From contig NC_063174.1 in NCBI RefSeq assembly GCF_023159225.1, forward strand, positions 29,099,983 through 29,163,982: a stretch of 64,000 nucleotides of DNA, given 5' to 3'. A model generated the notes under the pieces. That model saw only the letters and a list, made by a program, of their open reading frames with translations, was not told the DNA's origin and did no database searches. Shown piece after piece: positions 22,830 through 33,035 of the stretch; the first letter of the stretch is position 1; the number at the start of each line of letters is the position of its first letter. The position numbers were made by a program, and so were the translations under genes. Source of the stretch: Perognathus longimembris pacificus. Its lineage: Eukaryota > Chordata > Mammalia > Rodentia > Heteromyidae.

Positions 22830-23150
22830 TAATACATTAATGGAAAGAGGAAAGGAGGGGGAGCCATGTGGGAAGTCCTTAGGCCACTGAGGAACCCTAC
22901 CTGTAAGGATTTTTAGACTTTGCCTCCCCCACCTGCTTCCCTTCCTGGCTAGACATATAAGGGGTTTGCCCCACCACATTCTTCTGCCACAGTGTGCCAC
23001 CAGAGGCCTAAACCAGTGTATCTGTCTCACCTTGGATTTGAACATTTAGAACAATAAGGCCACATTGGCCTCACTTTAATCCTGAGTTGTGTGTCCCAGG
23101 CATGTTGTTACAGTGATGAGAAAGAAGCTAATATAAGTGACAAATAAATG
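22830..23150 (+). repeat. Possible MaLR-type LTR remnant
   Basis: The 3' part (gaacatttagaacaataagg ... gttgttacagtgatgagaaa ... gaagctaatata) resembles the end of MaLR/ERVL LTRs. A TATA-like acatataagggg lies upstream at about 22963. This is a resemblance only. Confidence 0.4.
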
Positions 23151-23590
23151 TCAACAGATATAAGCAAGTGTCCTCTCATGGCCTTTATGTATTAATACCT
23201 AACCCTTAGTCACTATTCAAACAAATGCCCTTTGTAAAAACAAGCTATCTAAACCATTACACCCTAAGGCAATTTAAAATAACCCTCTAAGCCTTCTCCC
23301 TTCTTCCTGTGAGAAGAAAAGGAAGCTGGAGTCCAACCAGGGGGAAGGGGCCAAAAGTAGCTTTGACTCTGCCTGTTACCCATCCCAAGAGCTCAGACAT
23401 CACACCCTTGTTATAGAGACAATATTTTTCAGCTCCTGGTTTCCAAACCCGCCTTTCATGGGACATAAGTGGATAATATCCATTCATGACTAATTTTAAA
23501 TTAAAAAATTAGAGATTCTAAGATTTGTTTCTAATTTGCCAATTTGTTTTAGTAGAGTTAAAATTACACATATGAGGTTTTCAATAATAG
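23151..23590. other. No gene seen
   Basis: Unique sequence without recognisable genes or repeats. Confidence 0.55.
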
Positions 23591-23692
23591 ATATGTATGT
23601 GTAGATAGGTGACAGATAGATGGTAAATAGATGATAGATAGAAAGATGATAGATGGTAGATGATAGATGATTGATAGATGATAGATGGTGAT

Positions 23693-23732
<40 letters not shown>

Positions 23733-23774
23733 TGATAGACATATGATTGACAGATAAATAGATGTTAGGTGCCG

Positions 23775-23832
<58 letters not shown>

Positions 23833-23875
23833 CAGATAGATAGATACAGATATAGATATAGATATAGATATCCAG
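23591..23875. repeat. Complex (GATA)n locus
   Basis: About 280 bp of gata/gatg/gaca units, with two longest pure arrays near 23690-23730 and 23775-23835. The long reverse-strand open frame rich in Tyr, Leu, Ser and Ile across it is just the repeat in translation. A short 15- to 16-bp tandem repeat (tgatctgaactgatcc) follows at 23968-24015. Confidence 0.95.
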
Positions 23876-24144
23876 ATACATAGCTCATAAGCTTGGATAT
23901 CTGAATTCTAGACTTCCTGAATCTTGTGTCCAGCATCCTACTCAAGCTCTCCTCTTGGAAGTCTAGTAGATCTGAACTGATCCTGATCTGAACTGATCCT
24001 GAACTGAACTGATCCACTGCCTAAAACTCTGTGATTTACTATAGCAAAAATAATAGCCAGTCCCCCTCCTTCCCCTCTCACATAAGCCACATCCACTCCT
24101 ATAGGAATTCTTGCCTTCAGAATTTGTAGTAAGGTGGTCTTTTC

Positions 24145-24920
24145 TCATATCTCCACCCTGGACAAAGTATCATCATCTCTTTTCTGGACTATTTGCTGTG
24201 GCCTTGTAACTGACCTCTTTAATCTTGGACCTGACTCTTGATTCTTACTCTAACAGCAACATAATGCTTTTTAAATATGCGTGAATTCATGTTCCTCTGC
24301 CTAAATTCTCCAGAGCCTTCTGAGTTCACTTAGGAATGTCCCAGTTCTCCCAGTGACATCCTCCACCCTAATGATTTGGACACTGGCCCAGCACCATTGG
24401 CTCTCTCTTTTCTTTTCTTTTTTCTTTCTTTTTTTTTGGGGGGGTGGGGGTGGGAGGGATCATCGCTTGCCCTCTATCTCCCTTGGCTCCCATGGTACTA
24501 TTTACCTCTTCTACCAAGCATGGACCCATTCTGGAGTTGCACCTCTATGTCCTTTGCCTGAAATAATTCCCTTAGATATCATAAAACTTTCTGTCTTTCT
24601 CCTCCATGTCTTAGTTCTAATGGGCTATGCTCAGTAACAACTTTCTATCACCCAATTCATAACCACGACTCCTGTCCATCTCAGAATCAAACTCTAGTCT
24701 CTGTCTGATAGTATTTTCATATAACATTTACCACATATTTTGTATACAATTTGTTAGTCTCCTGATCATACCCCATTCATCCTACTCCATTTAAGATACA
24801 TGAAGTACAAAATGTTTTCTTTGTTCCCTGAGTATTCCTTCCCAGCATTTGGAACAGTATCTGACATACTAGAGAATCTCAGTTAATATTTGTTGACTTA
24901 GAATTAAATGATCTCAACCT
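24145..24920 (+). repeat. LINE-2 3' end
   Basis: Order and content match the ancient L2 3' region as I know it: a pyrimidine-rich ORF2 remnant (atgtcctttgcctgaaata), then a 3' end of the form ggaacagtatctgacatac ... tcagttaatatttgttgact. A T/G-rich tract at 24404-24456 interrupts it. Very old and non-coding. Confidence 0.65.
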
Positions 24921-25039
24921 GTGAGTCTCTTTCTATCATAGGTTGAATATGGAAAGAAAGAAAACATGTGACTAATATAATTGATGATGTTGGTTTAATA
25001 TGTTTACTTAAACAAAGGTAGAATTTAAAAGAGGGATTT

Positions 25040-25266
25040 CATTCTTCAAATTTTTTTTTTTGGCCAGTCCTGGGCCTTGGACTCAGGGCCTGAGCACGGT
25101 CCCTGGCTTCTTCCCGCTCAAGGCTAGCACTCTGCCACTTGAGCCACAGCGCCGCTTCTGGCCGTTTTCTGTATATGTGGTGCTGGGGAATCGAACCTAG
25201 GGCCTCGTGTATCCGAGGCAGGCACTCTTGCCACTAGGCTATATCCCCAGCCCCATTCTTCAAATG
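25040..25266 (-). repeat. Dimeric ID SINE with target duplication
   Basis: Minus-strand dimer at about 25052-25254: poly-T, ggccagtcctgggccttgga, gctcaaggctagcactctgc, gggaatcgaacctagggcct, ctatatccccagcccc. It is flanked by CATTCTTCAAAT at 25040-25051 and again at about 25254-25265. It retains CpG-containing sites, suggesting youth. Confidence 0.9.
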
Positions 25267-25490
25267 TTTATAGGAGGAATTCTTAGCAGCAAAGGACAGC
25301 ATTTCGTGTGGAATAAGTCTTCATTGTGAAGGCTAGGTTTTTAGTAGCCTAATTGGGCTCTGCCACTTAGATGTCAGATCAACATCCCCTTGCCCAACTT
25401 GTGACAACCAAGCAGCAAAATCACCCCATCTGAGACCATTCAAGTGTGGTTCTTCCTCAAGGAAAACAACACATACACAGGAAGAGTAAC
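25267..25490. other. No gene seen
   Basis: Short unique stretch between SINEs. Confidence 0.55.
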
Positions 25491-25492
25491 AG

Positions 25493-25746
25493 TTAGCTGG
25501 GCACTAGAATCTCACTCCTATAATCCTAGCTACTTGGGAGGCTAAGATCTGGGGATCGCACTTCAAAGCCATCCTGGGCAAGGAAGTTTATGTGACTCTT
25601 AGCTCCAATTAACTATCAAAAAACAGGAAGTGGCATTGTGGCTCAAGTGGTAAAGTGCTAGCCTTGAACAAAAGAGCTCAGGGACAGTACCCAGGCCCTG
25701 GGTTCAAACTCCATGACCACCAAAAAGAAAGGAAAGAAGAAGATTT

Positions 25747-25785
<39 letters not shown>

Positions 25786-25803
25786 AAAAAAAGAGTTTAA
25801 ACA
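25493..25803 (+). repeat. Composite SINE with long poly-A tail
   Basis: gctgggcactagaatctcac ... tagctacttgggaggctaag ... gtggcattgtggctcaagtgg, followed by an A-run of more than 40 bases at about 25751-25793. The long, little-interrupted tail suggests a fairly recent insertion or tail expansion. Confidence 0.8.
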
Positions 25804-26179
25804 ACAAAAAAAAAAACTATAATCAATTGAGAGTACCATTCTCCAAAAATGTTTTAGGCTGAAAGTTAATCCAAAATAATTTTGTGTCCACATTTATGAG
25901 GTTGTCAGTTGAAGATCCTAGTTACATTTGAATTTCAGATAAAAAGAAAATAATATTTCTTTAGTCTAAGTATGCCCAATGAAATATTTGAACCATACTG
26001 AAGCTAAAAAATTATTTCTTATCTACCTCAAATTGTAATTTCACTGAAGATCTTCTATTTTATAACCTAAATTTGGCTATTTTAACTTATAAAACAATGG
26101 ATATGTTTATAGCATGTAAAAAGAGAGCCATTACACATAGAACACAGTCAATTGTACACATAGAAAACATAGACCAAAG

Positions 26180-26425
26180 GTTTGTTGGTGGTGGTTGGTT
26201 GTGGGACTTGAACTCAGGGTCTGGGTGCTGTCCTTGAGCTCTTCAACTCAAGGCTAACGCTCTACCACTTTAAGCCACAGCCCCACTTCCAGTTTTCTGC
26301 TGGTTAATTGGAGATAAGAGTCTCACAGACTTTCCTGCCTGGACTGGCTTTGAGCATCCATCCTCAGATCTTAGCCTCCTGAGTTGGTGGGATTACAGGC
26401 ACTAGACACAAGCTCCTAGCTAAAG
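26180..26425 (-). repeat. ID/B1-like composite SINE
   Basis: Reverse copy: gtgggacttgaactcagggt ... actcaaggctaacgctctac ... tcttagcctcctgagttggt ... gggattacaggcactagaca. Confidence 0.8.
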
Positions 26426-26439
26426 GTATTTTTTTTTAT

Positions 26440-26540
26440 CACTTTCTTTTCTTTTGAGGCAGAACAGTATATTGCCATATAGCTCAGGCTGGCCTAGAAC
26501 TCACTATATAGAACAATCTGACTTCAAGCATGTGTCCTGA
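26440..26540 (-). repeat. B1-like SINE remnant
   Basis: ttttgaggcagaacagtata ... tagctcaggctggcctagaa ... ctcactatatagaacaatct matches the inner part of a reverse-complement B1. Confidence 0.6.
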
Positions 26541-26569
26541 TTGACTTCATTTCTTTAAAAGAGAAATGA

Positions 26570-26735
26570 GCCAGGAGCCAGTGGTTCACATCTATAATCC
26601 TAGCTACTCAGGAGGCTGAGCTCTAAGAATCTCAGAAAGTTTATGTCTGGAAGTATGGCTCAAATGATAGTGTCCGCTTTAAAGAAAATTAAGGGATAGT
26701 GCCTGGTCCTTGAGTTGAAGCCCCAGTACCAGAAA
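26570..26735 (+). repeat. Composite SINE, internally shortened
   Basis: gagccagtggttcacatcta ... tagctactcaggaggctgag, then a deletion into the ID-like half. The tail leads into a GA-rich tract. Confidence 0.7.
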
Positions 26736-26908
26736 GAGAGAAGGAAAAGAAAGGAAAGAAGGAAGGGAGGGAAAGAGGGAGGAAGGGAGGGTGGAAGGGA
26801 GGGAAAGGAAGAGAAAGGAAGGAGGAGAAGGAGAAGAAGAAGGAGGAGGAAGAGGGGGGGAGAAGGGAGGAGGAAGAGGAGGGGGAGAAGGGAGGAGGAA
26901 GGGAAATG
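26728..26908. repeat. Purine (GA-rich) tract
   Basis: About 180 bp of almost pure purines on the + strand (gaaa, ggaa, gagg units) at a SINE tail. Purine mirror-like tracts of this kind can form H-DNA. The Lys/Arg/Glu/Gly open frame over it is an artefact. Confidence 0.95.
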
Positions 26909-26929
26909 ACTAAAAGGGAATGAATGATT

Positions 26930-27781
26930 AACTTAAAAATTCAAAAACAAAAACAAACACAATCTCCCAACAAACATGATTTGAAAGAGGAATCTTACTC
27001 TGTCTAGTACTAGCCGATAGGACAATCACACTCCAAGTCTTCTGGTGGTTGGACAGTGCTGGAGGTGTTTCTAGAAAGCTCAGCATCCACTCACCTTCAA
27101 GTACCCGTCACCATCTTCTGTTGAGATGGCACTCCATTAAACATACTCTTGCATACCTTTGTTCATGCTGTGTTAAGGCCAGCCCAATGTTCAACCCCTG
27201 ACCTTTTGACTAGAGAGAGCAGCCTAATCACCACCTCAGGCATTGTTGCTTACTTAGTCTAGTGATTTAGGCATGCCTATTTCCCACTCATTTACTTGAC
27301 TGGAGACATCAACAGCACGCTATATACAGCAATGGGGTATTGACATTCTGGGTGTTAACACATGGCTGGAGTCAGTATCAAAGCATGCATCTCCTGTTGC
27401 TTTAAGATGTTCCTAGTAAGATGAAAACACTTGTCTAAAGGCATTAGCACAGGGACAAGGACTCAGAATGGACCTGGGTCTGCCTGGGCTGCCTGTGGGA
27501 AGTAGTTCTCTCCTCTAACTTGGAGAACCCAAGAGAAGAGAAAAGAGGGACAGTCTGTGTTGTAAGAGCTCTATCACTGTCATTTCCTAAGCAACATCCT
27601 TCTTATCAGCAGTGACTCTCTTGCCAAGTTGCAATTCAAAAGGGCATTCCAAGAGGGGAGGAAAAATCCACAATATCATATAGTATTTCCTAGAGTAATA
27701 AACACAGGATTTCCTGCATCTGAAATGACTTCAACAAATTGTGTGTGTCCTTTCAAACATGGCCTGGTGACTAATTGGACC
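26930..27781. other. No gene seen; left flank of provirus
   Basis: Unique sequence leading up to the ERV insertion site. No gene or repeat recognised. Confidence 0.6.
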
Positions 27782-27787
27782 CTGTTC

Positions 27788-28359
27788 TGTTGGGGTTCAG
27801 CCTTGGCCTTGAGGGGGAAGGGCATTGGAGAGCGTGCCTGAGATGCCGCCCTTCCCCCCAGCCCTGGGGAATGTGGAAGCAGGCCACAATTCTCTGGGTC
27901 CAGAACCAGAAGAACTGGCTTTGCAACCAGCCCCCAAATGTCTTACCAGCCCATGTGCCCCCCATTCTCACAGGCTTTTCACCCCTGGGGTGTCGCTATC
28001 CAAGTGATGTTAGCTCATGAGGGAGTCCTATGACAAGCTCCCAGCCTATTGTCAGCTCTCTGGACGATGACCCCTTCTCTCGTCACCTTCTACCATATCA
28101 GCCTTAGCCCCTCCCTATTAAATCAGATTTGCTCTCGAAGGGTCTCTGAGGTCCGCATACACCTGGCTTTCTTCACGGGTAAGGAGGGGGGTAAAGCGAT
28201 CTTGTATGGCCGCGTGCACCTGAGGTCTTTCCTGAGCCCCCCATTCCACTCTGGCCTTACCTGCGGGTCGGGTGACCAGGGGAGAGGGTGAGAAAGGGAG
28301 TTGTTAGCGGATAGCAGAGCCTGAATCCCCGCGCCAGGGGAGGCAACCCGAGCCCGGCA
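27788..28359 (+). repeat. 5' LTR of the provirus
   Basis: 572 bp beginning TGTTGGGG and ending GGCA. It is colinear with the 3' LTR at 34117-34686. ATTAAA at 28117-28122 is a likely decayed polyadenylation signal, since the related solo LTR at 37402-37983 has AATAAA at the matching place. U3, R and U5 limits cannot be fixed by eye. Retroviral LTRs carry promoter and polyadenylation functions. Confidence 0.95.
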
Positions 28360-28361
28360 CT

Positions 28362-28379
28362 TGGCGCCCAACGTGGGTT
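28362..28379 (+). other. Primer binding site (tRNA-Lys type)
   Basis: TGGCGCCCAACGTGGG starts two bases after the LTR end and matches the tRNA-Lys1,2 primer site over its first 16 positions; the last two differ. This is the priming site for minus-strand DNA synthesis and is typical of betaretrovirus-like elements. Confidence 0.9.
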
Positions 28380-28480
28380 GGCAGAACCCATGCGAGGAAG
28401 TCCGGCTCCCAATAGACCCTCAGGGAATTGGAGTGGAAACTCTGGGACGCGCGGTCCTCCCACCCAGGTCAACAAAGAGG

Positions 28481-29967
28481 ATGGGACAAGTTCAAAGTAA
28501 GCGAAGTAATTCGCCCCTTAAAATCCTAAAGTTCATCCTCCAAAATGCGGGGATGAATATTTCGGAGCCCTGTGCTATATGAATTTGGGAGGAATTGACC
28601 CACAGGGTTCCGTGATTCGCTGAGGCCAACCCACTCTCGTGGGAAACTTGGGACTGACTAGAGCGGGAGTTACAAGAGGCAGAATGGGGAGAAGAACTCC
28701 CACTCGTGGCCCTACAGGCTATTAAAACCCTCAAGGCTTGCTTCTCCTCGGACCCAGGGGAGAATCCCTGGACTCAGGAGAGGACGGCCGGAGGGAATTT
28801 TGGTCCGGAGGGGGCCCCGACACCCCGCTCCGAGAGGCCCAGGGGCGAGCGCGAGCTTGATCCCCGGCACCCCAATGCAGATGCGGCTCCCGAGAGACTC
28901 GCAATGCTGCTGGCTCGCTGCCCCTCCCCCACTGGAGGCCCGGCCCAGCTCCATACATATGCAAATTCAAGGAGCCCAGCTGAGGGGCAGCAGCAGCCCA
29001 GTGGCTGCACGCATTCACCTAACTCAGACAACTCAGCAAACCTCAACCTGGTAGCCATCTCAGCCTCGTGGCGACCCCAGGAGATACAAGATTTCAGAGA
29101 ATTCAGGAGAATAGTTCTCGAGGGAGGGGGACCAAACACCCGTTGGGGGAAGAGCCTACTCGAGGGCATGGCCCACCGGTTTTCTACCACTCAGGAGTGG
29201 AGAAGCCTGGCCCGGTCACTGCTTGATAGAACAATGTATGAGGAGTGGTGTTCCCTTTTCAGATATGAGTGCTATGCTCAGGCAGAGAGAAATCAGGCCA
29301 CCGATCTGCCAATCCCCATAACCTTTGGCATGCTGTTTGGATCCACCCGCCCCCAACGGGATGTTTCCCTGCCCCCTACTGGGAGCAGGTACAGGCTGTG
29401 GGACTGGCCGCATGGCGCAGCTTGAGAGAAGGGTCCCTAGAGTCCCCAGCAATAAAAGCTATCCAAGAAACCAATGAGAGCCTTGCTGCCTTCATTGGCT
29501 GAGTGAGGGACAGTCTCCACCGACAGTTTCATGGGTCCCAGGCAAATCAATTTCTAAGGACCCTGGTGTGGGAAGGGATGACATCAGAATGCAGATTGGC
29601 TTGTGCGGGAGTAAAGGAGAGATCAGTGGACAGCTGGATCTATGCTTGTCGGGGCATCAGCGCGCGAGCCTGCCAGGCGCAGCCGCTGACCACGCTGCTT
29701 ACTGAGTAGCCTGCCCCTGCCCCCACCGGTGAGGTAAGCAGGGAGCGCTGTTACATATGCAGCAGTTGGGGTCATACTAAGAGGGTCTGCCCCTCTAACC
29801 CCGTAAGATCTAGCCCTGTAAGATCTGGCGCCCTGAGGGGATGGTCCCCAAGCTGGAGGGCTAGGGAGGTGCCCAAAAGACTTTGCCCCCGCTGCCAAAA
29901 GGGATTTCATTGGCGAAGAGAGTGTAGGTCCAGATTTGATGCTAAGGGAAGGCCTTTAAATGACTAA
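28481..29967 (+). pseudogene. gag: ERV gag (defective)
   Basis: Structural polyprotein gene. It starts at an ATG giving MGQVQSKR, an N-myristoylation-type matrix start. The frame meets TGA at 28580-28582 and two more stops by about 28660, then reads open through a Pro-rich and capsid-like region to about 29370. There the coherent reading moves to another frame, which is broken by TGA at 29500-29502 and TAG at 29707-29709. Two C-X2-C-X4-H-X4-C zinc knuckles of nucleocapsid type are intact at 29749-29790 and 29884-29925, in the same frame. The gene ends with TAA at 29965-29967. It cannot make full-length Gag. Confidence 0.88.
29749..29925 (+). other. Nucleocapsid zinc-knuckle pair
   Basis: Two CCHC knuckles: [14 protein letters not shown] and [14 protein letters not shown], 45 codons apart and in one frame. 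They bind viral RNA in retroviral nucleocapsids. Both metal-ligand sets are complete, although the surrounding gag is broken. Confidence 0.92.
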
Positions 29968-30407
29968 TGGGGCACCCTCCAGCCCCGTCACCCAAAGGAG
30001 GTGATCAATCCCGGGACAGGCCCAATAAACAGCCTGAGGCCAAGGCCCTCTGGGCAGTCCCCATCGTCCCGGAGATGAGGCCAAACACTGAAATTATCAT
30101 AGCTGGGAAGAAGTTCCAAGTCTTAACTGATACCGGAGCAGACCAGACTATATTAAAGAAGGAACTAGTGCCTCCGTGGTGGGACCTAATCCCCGGCCCC
30201 CAGATGTCGGGGGTGGGAGGCCCAGCTGAGAGTGAAACAACCAGGGACTGGCTTCCTTGGGATGATATGAATGGTGGCAAGGGAATAGTACGTCCCTTAA
30301 TAATAACAAAATCACCAGATAACCTGTTGGGATGAGATATCTTGGGAAAGATTAAGGCTGCAGTCATCACAGGCCAGGACCTGTCAGGTGGCCCTAGTGG
30401 CTACTAA
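29967..30407 (+). pseudogene. pro: ERV protease (defective)
   Basis: Frame -1 relative to the end of gag. It carries the aspartic protease motif LTDTGADQT (Asp-Thr-Gly active site) near 30126-30152 and ends in the helix NLLG, where family members continue with a charged residue. Here a TGA lies at 30333-30335, followed by the remaining DILGKIKAAVITGQDL and TAA at 30405-30407. The active site is intact but the protein would be truncated. No dUTPase domain was recognised upstream. Confidence 0.85.
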
Positions 30408-31551
30408 AAAGTGCCTCCCTCTGAGGCCTCGGGGCAGGAGGCTGTGTTTCTTCTACAGGACCTCACCCCCAATCCTAAGGGCCACTGTTCCTACTGTCCC
30501 TGCCATTCAATGGCACCCAGGCGCCCCGATTTGGGTGGAACAGTGGCCTATTCCCTCAAACAAATTAGAAAAGTTAAAGGAAATAGTATCAGAACAACTA
30601 TCTCTTGGGCATATTAGACCATCGCTGAGCCCTTGGAACAGCCCTGTATTTGTTGTACAAAAGGCCTCAGGTAAATGGAGGATGGTACAGGACCTAAGGA
30701 AAATTAATGAGCGGATAGTTCCCGTAGGCACCCCCTTAAGGGGGCTGCCATGGATCCCCTCTATTCCTCGGGATTTTAATTTTATTATAATTGACATCAA
30801 GGACTGTTTCTTTTCCATTCCCCTTGACCCCCAGGATTGTGAGAAGTTTGCTTTCTCTGTGCCCTTGGTTAACTACCAGGGGCCAGACCAGAGGTATGAG
30901 TGGCTAGTATTACCTCAGGGCATGGTTAATAGTCCTGCCTTCTGCCAACATTATGTGTCACAAGTTCTTCAACCTCTTCAGAACCAGTCAGATATTATTT
31001 TATACATTTACATGGATGACATTATTATTGGATCAGCAGATGTTCAAGTGCTAGACTTGGCCTATAGCAAGGTACAAACACTCCTACAAAGAGGAGGACT
31101 GCGTATAGCCAGTGACAAGGTTCAGAAAGTATACCCCTTTAAGATCTTGGGGGCAGAGCTTAAACTAGACTCTGTGTGCCCCCTTAAGCCCCACTTATCC
31201 TTCCAGTCATCTTATACTCTGGCAGAGATGCAAAGACTGTTTGGGGAGATTAATTGGCTAAGACCCTGGCTTCACCTGCCTACAGAGGAGCTACTTCCGC
31301 TCCATGACTCTTTGAAGGGCAAAGCGCCCACTGATGTTATTACAATAACTCCATCACTTCAAACAGCCTTCCACAAAATCCAATTGGCCCTAACTATGGC
31401 ACAGCTGGCACGCTACAAGCCTGAGTGCCCACTTTGCCATTGGATCCTCCCCTGTCTGAGCTTTCCTCAGCCGCTATTACCCAGTCAGGCGAGCCTCTTC
31501 AGTGGGTGCACGCCTCAGTGGGAGGAGCTCCCAGAGTTTATTCCCAGCTAG
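30388..31551 (+). pseudogene. pol: ERV pol: reverse transcriptase region
   Basis: A 387-codon open frame without a stop, covering the reverse transcriptase fingers, palm and thumb. Motif A has its catalytic Asp at 30793-30795 (IIDIKDCFF). The LPQGMVNSPAFC motif follows. YMDD, with the other two catalytic Asp, is at 31009-31020. The thumb-like EMQRLFGEINWLRPWL sits downstream. Reading shifts frame at about 31425-31460, and the tail of this ORF after that is out of frame. Class II RT signatures are clear. It is the best preserved part of the provirus. Confidence 0.92.
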
Positions 31552-32270
31552 ATCAGCTAGCTGACTTGGTAATTAAGGGCAGGGATACTTCCCTGAGACA
31601 TTATGGGCGAGATCCTGATGTGCTAACTATTCCCTACCGGTTGTCAGATTTTGAATGGGTCAGAAGGAATAATGTATGTGTGTCCAGTGCCCTGGAGGGC
31701 TTTATGGGAAAGGTAGATTGCCACTATGGCACCTCGAGGTGGGTGACCTCATTTTCCAGGCTACAATGGACACCTCCTGTACTTTTTTCTACCAGGCCTC
31801 TTGTCAAGGCTGCCAATGTGTTTACAGATGGGGGACGAACCGGCGCTGCCGTAGTACTATGCGCCGCCTCACCCCCTGCCGGTGGGAAAGAAAACACCCA
31901 TTACTTTGAAGTAGTCACTGGATCTGCGCAGTTTAAGGAACTGTAGGCAGTCGCCCTGGCACTGATCCATGTCAAACAGCCAATGAACTTGTTTTCTGAT
32001 TGTCTGTATGTGGTTAATTTGCTACCCAACCTGGTATTTTCATACATTAAATTAGATGAAAACCCAATCACCCCTCTAATGATCCAAGTCAGGTCTCTGT
32101 TAAAAGAGCGGGGTGAGCCTATATTTTTACAGCACCTTCGTGGACACCAAGGATTGCCTGGGGACCTGGCACATGGTAATCGTATGGCTGACCAGCTGGC
32201 CACTAATGGAACCATTATAGCTCTGGCCATTGTACAACCTCAAAACCTTCAAATGGCCCAAGGACTCCAT
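31425..32270 (+). pseudogene. pol: ERV pol: RNase H region (defective)
   Basis: Continues pol in another frame. RNase H marks are FTDGGRTGAAVV with its Asp at 31827-31829, QFKEL just before a TAG at 31944-31946, SDCLYVVNLL, and HLRGHQGLPGDLAHGNRMAD. Acidic active-site positions are visible, but the TAG falls just after the conserved Glu and inactivates the product. Upstream lies the connection region, less conserved. Confidence 0.88.
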
Positions 32271-33035
32271 GAGTGTACTCACTTAAATTGGAGAGGGTTA
32301 CATCAGAGATTTCCTTCAATTCCTGTAAAAGACTTAAAAAAGATTATAAGGACTTGCAAATCATGTATGCCTTTCGTGCAGGTCCCTCCCCTGCAATCTC
32401 CTGGGGTCAATCCAAGAGGCTTAAAGCCCAATGTGATCTGGCAGACTGATGAACCCCACTACACTCCTTTTGGAAGGCTAAAATATATATTTATGCCTAT
32501 TGACACATGCTCTGGAGCGTGTGAGCCTCCCTGCATGCGGGGGAATGAGCACAGCATGCTGAAAGCCACTTCTTACAATGTTTTGCTATCCTAGGGCTCC
32601 CTTTACAGGTGAAAATAGATAATGGACCTTGCTTCACCAGTAAGCCTTTACAGGCCTTTTTCCAAATGTGGAATATTAAACATACCACTGGAATACCATA
32701 CAACCCAAAGGGTCAGGCCATAATTGAGAGGCATAATAAGACCCTGAAGGATCAATTATTAAAACAAAAAGGGGGGGAAGCCCCCATGACCAGCTGAGGA
32801 CAGCGATGTTTACATTAAATATTTTAAATTTCTCTAAGGACCAACCTCTGTCGGCTTTCCAGAGACACTGGTCAAGCCAAACACCCTACTTAAAGGTGGA
32901 AGTCCATTGGAAGGACCCCCTTATAGGGGCATGGTGAGGCCCAGACCCACTTATCAGTGTGGAAAGGGGCTTCGCATGCATTTTCCCAACTGGGGAACCA
33001 AATCCAATCTGGATACCAGCTAGAGACTTAAAATA
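32250..33035 (+). pseudogene. pol: ERV pol: integrase (defective)
   Basis: Zinc-binding HHCC domain: HECTH with its first His at 32268-32270, and CKSC ending at 32366. Catalytic core: WQTD with Asp at 32448-32450, then a TAG at 32592-32594 and a frame change, then KIDNGPCF with Asp at 32618-32620 and IIERHN with Glu at 32726-32728. Exactly 35 residues separate the last two, the D,D-35-E rule. A C-terminal DNA-binding-like remnant (HWKDP ... IPARDLK) runs to about 33035 across further breaks. Catalytic residues survive; the reading frame does not. Confidence 0.9.

Noticed and set aside
23690..23840. Regular repeats that might suggest a CRISPR array
   Set aside because: These are tetranucleotide microsatellites in vertebrate DNA, with no spacers or cas genes.
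23496..24017. 173-residue minus-strand open frame rich in Ile, Tyr, Leu and Ser
   Set aside because: It is the translation of the GATA microsatellite.
26715..26909. Lys/Arg/Glu/Gly-rich open frame
   Set aside because: Translation of a purine microsatellite.
28774..29190. 138-residue minus-strand open frame within gag
   Set aside because: Antisense shadow of the retroviral gag sequence; no recognisable protein.
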